NCBI RefSeq assembly: GCF_000472865.1
Contig: NZ_AXAP01000068.1
Span: forward strand, 1-43,422
Source: Bradyrhizobium elkanii WSM2783
GTDB lineage: Bacteria; Pseudomonadota; Alphaproteobacteria; Rhizobiales; Xanthobacteraceae
Direction of reading: 5' to 3'
Length of the DNA: 43,422 nt
The translations under genes were made by a program, and so were the position numbers. Under the pieces are notes generated by a model. That model saw nothing but the letters and a program-made list of their open reading frames with translations. It was not told the DNA's origin and ran no database searches. Numbering within the stretch: the first letter of the stretch is position 1; every line of letters starts with the position of its first letter. This document shows, piece by piece, positions 16,741 to 24,396 of the stretch.

Positions 16741-16837
16741 CGAACTAAGACGACGCCGGTTACTTGATCCGCAAGACCGGAATGACCGTGCTGCTGGGGC
16801 TCCGACGTGATCCCCTTCGTCGGAGCCCTTTTCTTTT
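16741..16837 (+). ncRNA. Candidate small RNA ending in an intrinsic terminator
   Basis: No rightward gene precedes the perfect terminator at 16797-16837. Immediately upstream is a smaller hairpin (CCGGT 16756-16760 with ACCGG 16776-16780). An orphan terminator preceded by another stem is a common sign of a small RNA. I cannot place its promoter, and it could instead be the leftover terminator of a lost gene. Confidence 0.3.
16797..16837 (+). terminator. Perfect intrinsic terminator without an evident gene
   Basis: An 11-bp perfect stem, GGGCTCCGACG (16797-16807) with CGTCGGAGCCC (16818-16828), has a 10-base loop and is followed by TTTTCTTTT (16829-16837). The T-tract orientation makes it active for rightward transcription only, yet the neighbouring FkbM gene is leftward. 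Confidence 0.85.
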
Positions 16838-16889
16838 ACTAGGCGTGCCGAGCCACTGGAGGCCTGTATAGGGTGGGTGAACGGCGACG

Positions 16890-17771
16890 CTACCGTCGAC
16901 CCAAGAGGCTCCGGGTGAACTCAAGCAAACGCCAACTTCTAGAGTTCGCAATCGAATTGTGAAGTTTCACAAGTTCGATTTCCCGCTTTTGGAGAAAATC
17001 GACCCTCATGGCTAATTGGTCTGCTTTGGCGGACAGCCGGGAAACATCAGCCTCCGCCGCTTCCAGCTTCGCTAGCAGGGATGCCTCATTCACTGGGCGG
17101 GTCATCGCTTGGTGACGGAGGTTAATCACGCCCAGCGCTTCTCTTTTCACGAAAAACGCGTTTGCGTGCGAGTTCGTGTCGTACTCATAGCCAAGTTGAT
17201 CCATCTCGTCACGGATGGCGTCGAAGCCGGCGTGACCGAACTCAACACACATCACTTTTGGCAGGACAGGGCTGCCCCGCATCCCTGATAGGACGGATAG
17301 CTCGTGCCCTTCCACATCGAGCACCATGAGATCGATCTGCTGTATGCCTTCCTGAGATATGAAGTCACCCCAACTCAGAACGGCAATTTCTGACGCTTCG
17401 ATTTCGGAGCCACTCGCCTGGATCTGAGCGAGATGATCGGGCGCAGGATCGATAGCGCCCCAACCTATAGCACGGCCCAATTCGGGATGGATGATGCTGT
17501 TAAAAGAAGAAGTTCCCGTCCTCTCGGAGAGCCCAACATTTAGATTTCTGGTGGATGGCCGGTTCTGACACAATTTCTCAAATATCCAGGGTACTGGCTC
17601 CAGGTTGTACCCCGACCATCCCATTGTCTCTTCGAAAAATTTGCAAGAGCTTTCCAGGACCCCGTCGAATGCCCCGCACTCGACGAATGTTCCTCTAATC
17701 TGAGTGTCCGGGAAATACCGCTCGAAAATGAATCGATCTACGGGCGGATCGAACTGACCATAAAACTTCAT
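16890..17771 (-). CDS. FkbM-family methyltransferase
   Basis: From ATG 17771 the protein has 293 residues and starts KFYGQFDPPVDRFIFERYFP. FVECGAFDGVLESS (SAM site, about 29-42), YNLEPVPWIFEKL and LMVLDVEGHELSVLSGM follow, which are the FkbM methyltransferase signatures. The C-terminal ~70 residues form a probable coiled coil (LLAKLEAAEADVSRLSAKAD) ending NSRSWRLLEFTRSLLGRR, a tail often seen on surface-glycan enzymes. It probably O-methylates a sugar of the surface polysaccharide. In-frame sequence upstream to 17930 lacks family similarity. It stands alone between decayed DNA and an IS remnant. Confidence 0.87.
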   Translation of the reverse strand: MKFYGQFDPPVDRFIFERYFPDTQIRGTFVECGAFDGVLESSCKFFEETMGWSGYNLEPVPWIFEKLCQNRPSTRNLNVGLSERTGTSSFNSIIHPELGRAIGWGAIDPAPDHLAQIQASGSEIEASEIAVLSWGDFISQEGIQQIDLMVLDVEGHELSVLSGMRGSPVLPKVMCVEFGHAGFDAIRDEMDQLGYEYDTNSHANAFFVKREALGVINLRHQAMTRPVNEASLLAKLEAAEADVSRLSAKADQLAMRVDFLQKREIELVKLHNSIANSRSWRLLEFTRSLLGRR

Positions 17772-17983
17772 AGGTAAACTAACCTGGCTATTGCCCAAGA
17801 GAAAAAGTGCCTGGTCGGCGCCGGCGCGCTCAGGCGACTGCCCCGGCGGAGTGATCTTCACATATGTGCCGCTCCAGTGCCAACCGCGCCTGATGGCTAG
17901 ATCTCGTCCAGCACCGTGCTCGCCCGGCATTGCCTTGTCCCGGAAGAGAAGGAACTGTCTCGATTTTTGGTCTATCTCACACC

Positions 17984-18255
17984 GAAGAATTGTTGAACGA
18001 GACGCTGTTCACGTCGCTGGCCCAGGCCCGGGCCACGCTCGGATGTTGGCGGGCCGATTACAACAACGCACGACCACACTCGCGGCTCGGATGGAAGACG
18101 CCGTCCGAGTTCGCCTTCACCTGCCATCCGCGCCGGGATCTGGCGCTGCGCTATGCCGAGGGCTCCGCGCCAGCTCCCGGCGCTCCAACCACCCAACCGA
18201 GCAAATCCAACGACCGGGGCGAACTGAGGACTGGATAAAAGGGGCAAGGTCAGCG
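17984..18255 (+). mobile_element. IS3-family transposase (OrfB) 3' remnant
   Basis: Codons from 17984 to the TAA near 18238 encode the C-terminal end of an IS3-family integrase-type transposase: ELLNETLFTSLAQARATL, DYNNARPHSRLGWKTPSEF (the conserved catalytic-domain end) and a Pro/Ala-rich tail. The upstream part including the DDE core is missing and the sequence before 17984 is unrelated, so the element is truncated at its 5' side. GGGGCAAGGTCA just after the stop (about 18241-18252) resembles an IS right end. It shows past insertion and deletion at this point. Confidence 0.85.
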
Positions 18256-18342
18256 CTGATCCCAGTCCATGGTCGTGTGCGTGTGGATTGTGATCGGCCA
18301 CACCAACATACGGCCGGAGACCTGCGTGCTGCCGAGCTAACG

Positions 18343-18567
18343 CTATCTTCTCTCGCGAGCAGCATTTAACTCTGCTCGTAGCCGTGCGGCTGCGTCGCCT
18401 GGGAGCTCTCGACTTGGTGGCGGCTCACTGAGGTTCTGGGCCCAGGGCGCGCCTGATCGAACTGTCGAACTCGATGTGGCTCGGTCGGCACTCGCGCAAG
18501 CAGAGACAAGAAGGCCGGTAAGCGTCATAGATCCCGTCCACGTGATCACTCGGATGGGTATGTTCAT
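18343..18567 (-). CDS. Possible small lipoprotein
   Basis: A 74-residue frame starts at ATG 18567 with AGGGGA about 9 bases upstream. The N-terminus has a short hydrophobic run ending in LLVSAC, which fits a lipobox (cysteine at about 24), followed by a Ser/Pro-rich linker and a charged C-terminus (AAARLRAELNAARERR). These features suit a small outer- or inner-membrane lipoprotein. I recognise no family, and it sits between relics, so it could be a chance frame. Confidence 0.4.
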   Translation of the reverse strand: MNIPIRVITWTGSMTLTGLLVSACASADRATSSSTVRSGAPWAQNLSEPPPSRELPGDAAARLRAELNAARERR

Positions 18568-18785
18568 CTATTGGTCCCCTGAACTGGCAGATCATTATCG
18601 GAGATCGGGCGAATTCTGGAAGGGGCCTGCCGCCTCTCAAGCAGGGGTCTTAAAACGTCGTTGTCAGGGCTCAGGACCCATGAGCTCCAGACTTGGACAG
18701 AACCACGTACCAGGTTATGCTGGGGGACGGAAAATGGTTAAAACTGATCTGCTGATGTACCGCGTGCCAGATTTGAGGTCGCTGA
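18568..18785. other. Intergenic stretch, no gene seen
   Basis: No frame with recognisable features lies between the lipoprotein candidate and the gmhB relic. Confidence 0.5.
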
Positions 18786-18815
18786 AGAGGGGCAGAGCCC
18801 TCGGACGCGCGAAGA

Positions 18816-19244
18816 ATAGTCGGCCGGCGGTTTTTTGACCGCGATGGCGTGCTCAACGTCGATAAGAACTATGTGCAAAAGATCGAGGATCTCGAGTGGA
18901 TTGCCGGCGCACGGGAAGCCATCAAGCTCTGCAATGATTTAGGCTATTTGACCCTCGTGGTGACGAACCGGTCCGGCGTCGCGCGCGGTTATTTTGGGAT
19001 CGACGCCGTTCATCGATTGCACGATTGGATGAATAACCAACTCGCCAAGATTGGCGTCCATATCGACGAATTCCGATATTGCCGCTTTCACGAAGGATAT
19101 CTGTTCGAGGGGGGCGATCTCGCAGATTTTGTCCTCGCCCGTTGCTGCAAACGGAAGCTTGAGCACTTCCGAGCGAGCGGCGCATTGCCATCGGGTCCGC
19201 GCGAACACGTTAGGGTAGATCGCCGTGCCTTCCAAACTGCCTAA
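18816..19244 (+). pseudogene. GmhB-like phosphatase with internal deletion
   Basis: The frame encodes FFDRDGVLN, LTLVVTNRSGVARG and IDEFRYCRFH, parallel to the intact GmhB-like protein at 21679-22197 (FFDRDGVLN, AFVVTNQSGVARG, IDAFEYCPYH). It then jumps (around 19090-19098) directly to GYLFEGGDLADF, the counterpart of the intact GHLFRGGNLAQF near the C-terminus. About 54 codons are missing in frame, including the equivalents of the motif III lysine (K111) and the VGDSPTD acidic motif. The product would lack catalytic residues. No proper start codon precedes FFDRDG. Its tail overlaps the 3' end of the opposing membrane-protein gene by about 35 bases. Confidence 0.8.
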
Positions 19245-20616
19245 CAAGCGGAGCCCGTTCTTCACGCTTGGCTGGTCGACAGGCGCCGCCGGACCCGGAT
19301 ACGGCAAAACTCCACGGATCTGAAGGCATAGTATAGTCTTTGAGACTGTCTCGCATCCATTCCATAGCAAAACGATGGCCGCGGCGGCTCACCGCAGCGG
19401 CGTAGCCCAACATCAGCAACAAGGGGATCTCGCGGCTGATCCGTCCATGCGCCAAGCTCAGAATGGTGGCGAAGACGACGGCGGCTAGAACGAACCGCGC
19501 CTCCGGGTTGATCCGTCCGAGCCAATACATCCGGGCCCCGATACATTTCGCGATCAAGATCACAAACAAGACGCCGGCAAGCGGACCGAACTCGACAGCG
19601 ACCTGCAGCGGCGCGCTATGCACCTGCGTCCTTGGAATGCACGACATTGTCGGAAAGCGCTCAAAGCCAATACCGAACGAGTCACCCTTGGCCAGAAGCC
19701 GGATCGCATCGATATAGAGCTGCTTACGGATTTCGATTGAGTTTCGGGTGTCGACCGACGCGCATCCTGGATCCAAGGAAGTTGTGCCACTCTCGAAGGA
19801 AGTTGTGCCGCTCTCGATGGCACGATGAAGGAAGAGCTTAGTTGTTTCCCAACGCGCCGCGCTGCCCGCCAAGCCCGCCACCAAGACTGCGCCCAGAATC
19901 ATCAGGATATAGACACGCTGTCGCGCCTGGTTTGCGATGCCCGCCGCGACCAGCATCGCTACGGCAATCGCGACGAACGTAAACCTCACCTGGCACGCTG
20001 CGAAGACGAATGCGGGCATCGCCGACAGTCCAGCGACGAGGACTGCCCGGCGCGAGGTAAGCTGCCGGGCGGTGATAGACAGCAGCAGAAAACCAAACAG
20101 CATCGTGAACTGGGCTGGGGCCGCATCATAGAGACCGAACACCACCACCTTGGGGTGGTTCGGATCACTCCACTGCTCGATCAGCGAAGGAATTGTTACC
20201 AGCGTTCCCGCTGCAACCACCGCTCCGATGAGGAGGATGAATCCGCGCGACGATACGCGCGCCGGACACAGCCGCGCCGCCGGATACGCGGCGAGCGTGA
20301 GCGTCAGGAGGTAGAACTCATTCTGATCGGGGCCGATTCCATTCAACGCCAGCGAAATGCCTATGGCCAGCAGCAGGCAGCAAAAGATCACGTCGCGCGT
20401 ATCGATCTCGAACTCACGCCATCGCCCGAGTGCTAGCAGAGTGGCCGTTGATCCGGCCATCAGAAAGGCGGTGAACCATGGGCCGGTCGCGAACCATCCG
20501 TGCGCCAGAACTGCAAGTGGACTGGCGGCAAAGAGGACGGCGAATACAAGAAGCGCGCATTGCGGCCAGGCAAAGCCGCTTGGCCTCTCCAAAAACAGGC
20601 GCATGGCCCGGAACAT
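19210..20616 (-). CDS. O-antigen polymerase/ligase-like membrane protein (Wzy/WaaL type)
   Basis: From ATG 20616 the protein has 468 residues and about ten hydrophobic helices, with a large extracytoplasmic loop (about residues 285-350) containing RNSIEIRKQLYIDAIRLLAK and FGIGFERFP. That arrangement, the Arg-rich periplasmic loop and the HSAPLQVAVEFGPLAGVLFV helix, fit the O-antigen polymerase/ligase family (Wzy_C). Polymerase and ligase cannot be told apart here. GGGAGGG lies about 8 bases upstream of the ATG. A small tandem repeat (SGTTS twice) lies in the loop. The C-terminal ~50 residues are hydrophilic and run into the antisense gmhB relic, so the natural end may have been altered by rearrangement. 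Confidence 0.8.
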   Translation of the reverse strand: MFRAMRLFLERPSGFAWPQCALLVFAVLFAASPLAVLAHGWFATGPWFTAFLMAGSTATLLALGRWREFEIDTRDVIFCCLLLAIGISLALNGIGPDQNEFYLLTLTLAAYPAARLCPARVSSRGFILLIGAVVAAGTLVTIPSLIEQWSDPNHPKVVVFGLYDAAPAQFTMLFGFLLLSITARQLTSRRAVLVAGLSAMPAFVFAACQVRFTFVAIAVAMLVAAGIANQARQRVYILMILGAVLVAGLAGSAARWETTKLFLHRAIESGTTSFESGTTSLDPGCASVDTRNSIEIRKQLYIDAIRLLAKGDSFGIGFERFPTMSCIPRTQVHSAPLQVAVEFGPLAGVLFVILIAKCIGARMYWLGRINPEARFVLAAVVFATILSLAHGRISREIPLLLMLGYAAAVSRRGHRFAMEWMRDSLKDYTMPSDPWSFAVSGSGGACRPAKREERAPLVRQFGRHGDLP

Positions 20617-21004
20617 GGATGTACCCTCCCGCCGATGATCGCGGTTGAGTAGCACCGCGGCCATCCAGTGAACAATCCCTTTCCGAGCGAGGATCATACA
20701 AATGAACGGCATTCCCGGATTGGTCAACGGGTGCATTTGAATTGCGCGCAATCTCTCTCCCGGATACCTCAGCCAATAGTAGAATATGGAAATTAAACAA
20801 CCAAGGAGGAGCATCGGAGCAGAACGTCTTGACGACTGGCCTGATATGGATTTGGAGCCTCCTCGCGTGGAACCACAGCATTTCACCTTGATTGCCTGAG
20901 CCTTTTCCTAATATACGACCGCAATCAGTAGCGGGCGGGGTACTTGGCAAGCAGCGTCGCTCGGGTGGTGCCTTAGAGTGCAAAAGAGGGGGGAAGCATC
21001 CTGG
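20617..21004. other. Divergent intergenic region
   Basis: This separates the leftward membrane-protein gene from the rightward acetyltransferase gene and should hold both promoters. The polymerase frame stays open leftward to 20886 and contains a hydrophobic stretch (LLLGCLISIFYYWLRYP), so a longer membrane protein starting near 20814 cannot be excluded. The strong ribosome-binding site favours 20616. Confidence 0.45.
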
Positions 21005-21667
21005 ATGAAGACGACGCAAGAAGACGGCTCGGCGCCGTTTATTCACCCGACTGCGGTGGTCGAGGAGGGGGCGAAGGTCGGTGACTTCACAAAGATCTGG
21101 TACTTCTCCCATGTCGCACCAGGGGCGGTGATCGGCGAGAACTGCAGCCTCGGCCAGAACACCTATGTCGAACGCAACGCCATCGTCGGTCACGCGTGCC
21201 GGCTTGGCAATTCGGTCTCGATCTTCTCGCATGTTGAGCTCGAGGATTTCGTGTTCTGTGCGCCGTACATGGTGTTCACCCACATCTCTTTTCCCCGTGC
21301 CGCGATCAATCGCCACGCGGTATTTAGGAAGACACTGGTGAAAACCGGGACGACCTTGGGTGCGAACTCCACCGTGGTTCCGGACGTTACTTGCGGCGTC
21401 GGTACCTTTCTTGCCGCGGGTGCCACGCTGACCAAGAGTTCGAAGGACTGGTCAATGATGGTAGGAACTCCTGCGCGCCAAGTTGGCTGGGTAAGTGCGT
21501 TCGGCGAAAAGATTGATCTACCATTATCCGGTCGTGGAGAATGGCGCTGTAAGCATACCGACGACCTCTACGTCTTGAGTGGTGCGGAGCTGACACGGCA
21601 TCCGGGGCCCAAAGATATTCTGAAGTACGAGCCGGGACAACGATTGGTGAGGATGGAAGTCCGATAA
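21005..21667 (+). CDS. Left-handed beta-helix sugar N-acetyltransferase (WbpD/WlbB type)
   Basis: The protein has 220 residues from ATG 21005. Hexapeptide repeats begin at FIHPTAVVEEGAKVGDFTKI and run through IGENCSLGQNTYVERNA to TTLGANSTVVPDVTCGVGTF, forming the left-handed beta-helix. The residues ICFSHVAPGA-like and EDFVFCAPYMVFTH resemble WbpD/WlbB, which acetylates the 3-amino group of UDP-GlcNAc3N-uronate. Members of this family also act on other amino sugars, so the substrate is inferred. The dehydrogenase and aminotransferase partners of the pathway are not in this window. GTG 20978 would add nine residues. It is a single rightward gene between leftward neighbours. Confidence 0.85.
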   Translation: MKTTQEDGSAPFIHPTAVVEEGAKVGDFTKIWYFSHVAPGAVIGENCSLGQNTYVERNAIVGHACRLGNSVSIFSHVELEDFVFCAPYMVFTHISFPRAAINRHAVFRKTLVKTGTTLGANSTVVPDVTCGVGTFLAAGATLTKSSKDWSMMVGTPARQVGWVSAFGEKIDLPLSGRGEWRCKHTDDLYVLSGAELTRHPGPKDILKYEPGQRLVRMEVR

Positions 21668-21678
21668 AGCTTGGCCAC

Positions 21679-22197
21679 TTACCCTCGGTCGAGGTCCAAG
21701 AGTGGCGCCAAGAATTGTGCGAGGTTGCCTCCCCTAAACAGGTGCCCTCTTATTCCCGCGGAGCGAGCTGCCTCCAAATCGGTTGGACTATCGCCGACCA
21801 GAATACTGCGAGAGACATCCACCGAAAAGCGCTTCAAGAGATCAGTGATCATGCCCGCGCCTGGTTTGCGTCTATCACTTATTCGACGGTACTTCTCCAC
21901 TGTACCTTCGGGATGATAAGGGCAATACTCAAATGCATCTATATGAGCGCCAGTCTTTGCTAGCTCCGCTGCCATCCAATCATGTAGCGCATTGACGTGA
22001 GCCTCTTCATACATGCCTCTAGCCACGCCCGACTGATTGGTAACCACGAAGGCGAAGTATCCAGCATCATTGACGATCTTTACCGCCTCGTGCGCTCCCT
22101 CGATCCACCGCAATTTGGTGCTCTCAAACACGTACCCTCTATCCTCATTGAGGACACCGTCACGATCAAAAAAAACCGCTGGTCTCTTGATCACCAT
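21679..22197 (-). CDS. gmhB: D-glycero-D-manno-heptose 1,7-bisphosphate phosphatase-like HAD hydrolase
   Basis: The protein has 172 residues from ATG 22197, a length typical of GmhB. It has the HAD motif FFDRDG (D11 nucleophile, D13 acid/base), motif II in VVTNQSG (T53), the lysine in RRKPG (K111) and VGDSPTDLEAA (D136, D140), plus the cysteine/histidine cluster around YCPYHPEG that binds zinc in GmhB. It removes one phosphate from heptose bisphosphate in ADP- or GDP-heptose synthesis for LPS core or surface glycan. A deleted copy lies at 18816-19244. In-frame extension to 22314 is not family-like. HisB-N has the same fold, but the context favours GmhB. Confidence 0.87.
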   Translation of the reverse strand: MVIKRPAVFFDRDGVLNEDRGYVFESTKLRWIEGAHEAVKIVNDAGYFAFVVTNQSGVARGMYEEAHVNALHDWMAAELAKTGAHIDAFEYCPYHPEGTVEKYRRISDRRKPGAGMITDLLKRFSVDVSRSILVGDSPTDLEAARSAGIRGHLFRGGNLAQFLAPLLDLDRG

Positions 22198-22681
22198 ATC
22201 ATCCACTGTCACAGATTGGCGTTGCAGTATCAATTTTGAAGACCACAGAATAGCGCTTAGGCTGTCTGCTGGCGATGGAGGCAGTCCGGAGGTGTAGCAG
22301 GCAATTTCGGACATAGTTGTCGACGTTCAAGCTTGCGAGCCGAAAAACCTGCACCCAACAATCCTAGGTAGCCGCCTTGTGTCCTGTGGGGAGCCGACGG
22401 AGTTCTCGGCTAGACGGCTCCCGCGCCGAGGGGCCTGCTAGAATTGCGTCATCGAACGTCGAGCACGCAGAGATCGAGCCGGAATAAGCTTCGATGGGCC
22501 GTGCCCAGATAGCGCGCATCTCCTGCGAAAGCAATGTTTTGTCCGGCGTGCGGTTTTTCTTTCCGCATCGACCTAGGGAACGGGATGAGCGGTCCTCTTC
22601 GCACGAGAATGGCGCCAAGAGGGGATACTGGAAAGCTCGATCGAACTCGGGATTCGGCTACGCGTAACTGGGCGATCGAAG
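22198..22681. other. Intergenic boundary between glycan locus and mobile island
   Basis: No gene was found. I looked for direct repeats shared with the other boundary (31878-32322) that might mark attachment sites and saw none of useful length by eye. Confidence 0.4.
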
Positions 22682-23272
22682 TCAGAGCCGGTCTGATCGG
22701 TGGCGCGTCAACGGATATTTGGCGTGACGCTGATTGTTGATCTCGCGCAGCAGCGATATGCGGCGGTTTTGCGCCGTGTTGAGCAGAGCCTCGAAGACCA
22801 GGAAAATCTCGCGCGCCTGCAGATACACTTCGGCGTTGATGGCGCCCGCATCGTACCCATGTGTTGCAAGCCGCGCCTCGATTTCAGTTGCCGACGTCGG
22901 ATCCGTCCGCCAAGCTTGCGCATTTTGCCGGATGTGGCATGTGGCCGCGTCCGCAAGCTCATGCGAAATTCCGGCGAGATCGATGTGGCGGAGGCTATGT
23001 TCGATCGCCTGCTGACGATGGTGTTCCAGAAGCTTGTGCCTCAGCACGCGGTAGCGCTGGATCTCCCACGACAATTCTACCACGTCGACTGCCAGCAGCC
23101 ATTCGATCGCAGTGCGTGGGGCGATCTCCTCAAAGATCGCGTTGCGCATGAGCTGATACTTCTGAAGGCTCTCGCCGGGGAGCAACAAGGGCGGGGGTAA
23201 CAGTGCTTCAAACTCGGGAGGCGGGACAACCGGTGCGGTACCGGCTCCTAGTGCGTTGAAGGGCGCATTCAT
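22682..23272 (-). CDS. Uncharacterised protein of the YqaJ/ERF operon
   Basis: The protein has 196 residues: a proline-rich N-terminus (VVPPPEFEALLPPPLLLP) then predominantly helical sequence with the stretch EEIAPRTAIEWLLAVDVVELSWEIQRYR. Similar proteins occur in many Bradyrhizobium genomes near phage-type genes, but I know of no function. Its ATG overlaps the stop of the ERF gene (23269-23272), so it is the last member of a coupled operon with the recombination genes and may act with them, for example as an accessory or structural partner. No catalytic motif is visible. Confidence 0.8.
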   Translation of the reverse strand: MNAPFNALGAGTAPVVPPPEFEALLPPPLLLPGESLQKYQLMRNAIFEEIAPRTAIEWLLAVDVVELSWEIQRYRVLRHKLLEHHRQQAIEHSLRHIDLAGISHELADAATCHIRQNAQAWRTDPTSATEIEARLATHGYDAGAINAEVYLQAREIFLVFEALLNTAQNRRISLLREINNQRHAKYPLTRHRSDRL

Positions 23273-24396
23273 ACGGAGACTGTCCCGGAGTTGAACTCGC
23301 CCGATGCCTTCGAAGGCGTCACGATACCGGCTTGGCTATGGATCGGGCTTGCATCCCACAGCTGCTTGGCGATTGCTAACGGTGCGATCTGCATGTCGGC
23401 CCACCATGCTTTTTCGTTGCCATGGCGGTGCAGATCCTGATGGTGAGTACGGCAGAGCGGCACCGTAAACTCGTCGCTGACCTTGCGGCCCAAAGCTCTC
23501 GGTTGAGCGAACTTCAGATGATGGGGATCCGATGGCGTCTGCTCGCAGACGAGACAGGGCTGTCCCCGGATGAACGCCAAGTGTTCCTTGCTTCGCTTGC
23601 GGGTGGGCTCTTTCGGAATAGCAAGGCCGACCGCCGGAGTTGCGGTATCGGCAAGAGGGAGAGAGCCTTTGCCGCGAGGAGGACTGCTTTCGGTATCAGG
23701 AAGGGCAGCTTCTCCGAACTTGCGCTGATAGGCAGCTTCGACGGTTCGAGCGTCGGCCTCGAGTAGAGTATTCTTCCGAGGAAGGGCGTTCTTCGCCCAC
23801 ACGAGAAGGTCGTTTTCCTGCGTCAAGGGGTTGATCTCCTCCAGCATGTCATCCCGCAGCTTTGCCGATTGTTGCGCGGCGAGGGTTGGAGGACGCTGCA
23901 GAACGCTCTTGCGTGGCTGACCGCCGGCGCCATTGCCGGGGCGGGGCTCGGCGGGCGATGAACCGACCAGAGTATCAGGCGCATCCAGATCGTCCTCCCC
24001 GGCGATGCCGACCAGCGTAAACAGCGCGTAGCGCCGGGCATAGGTCAGCGCCGCGCCCATCCGATGGGGCGCCTCGGTATCCTTGGCGGCACAGACCGGC
24101 CAATCAGAGGAAATCCATTCGCCGGAGGAATGGGCCAGCAGGGTGGTCAGATGGACCTGTGCGGTGCTCGGCTCAATCCGGGTGGTCTGGATGGCCGCGA
24201 TCTCCTGCTGGCTTAAGGCCCTGCGCACGATGTCGAGCCCGCTCGCGAGCGACGCATAGCGAAACGACCGGTCCTCCTCGCGTGGAAACGGCGAACGGAT
24301 GGTGGCAACCAGCGTCTTTTCAGGGTTGGTCAGCTCCGCCTGCGCCTTGGCCAGCGCCGCGGCAATCGCGCCGATGCGCTCACTGGACCGATGCAT
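23269..24396 (-). CDS. ERF-family single-strand annealing protein fused to a zinc/HNH-like domain
   Basis: The protein has 375 residues from ATG 24396, with GGAGGG and a 5-base spacer. Residues 1-140 are an ERF domain (SERIGAIAAALAKAQAELTN, FRYASLASGLDIVRRAL, MGAALTYARRYALFTLVGI) of phage recombinases that anneal complementary strands. A low-complexity linker follows. Residues ~270-350 hold CLVC (C281, C284), DPHHLKF (H292, H293) and PLCRTHHQDLHR (C315, H318, H319, H323), a cysteine/histidine set resembling DUF968/HNH-type nuclease domains. It overlaps the YqaJ gene by 17 bases and the downstream gene by 4. Together they would process and anneal DNA ends. The fusion would bring a possible DNA-nicking activity to the annealing protein. 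Confidence 0.85.
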   Translation of the reverse strand: MHRSSERIGAIAAALAKAQAELTNPEKTLVATIRSPFPREEDRSFRYASLASGLDIVRRALSQQEIAAIQTTRIEPSTAQVHLTTLLAHSSGEWISSDWPVCAAKDTEAPHRMGAALTYARRYALFTLVGIAGEDDLDAPDTLVGSSPAEPRPGNGAGGQPRKSVLQRPPTLAAQQSAKLRDDMLEEINPLTQENDLLVWAKNALPRKNTLLEADARTVEAAYQRKFGEAALPDTESSPPRGKGSLPLADTATPAVGLAIPKEPTRKRSKEHLAFIRGQPCLVCEQTPSDPHHLKFAQPRALGRKVSDEFTVPLCRTHHQDLHRHGNEKAWWADMQIAPLAIAKQLWDASPIHSQAGIVTPSKASGEFNSGTVSV

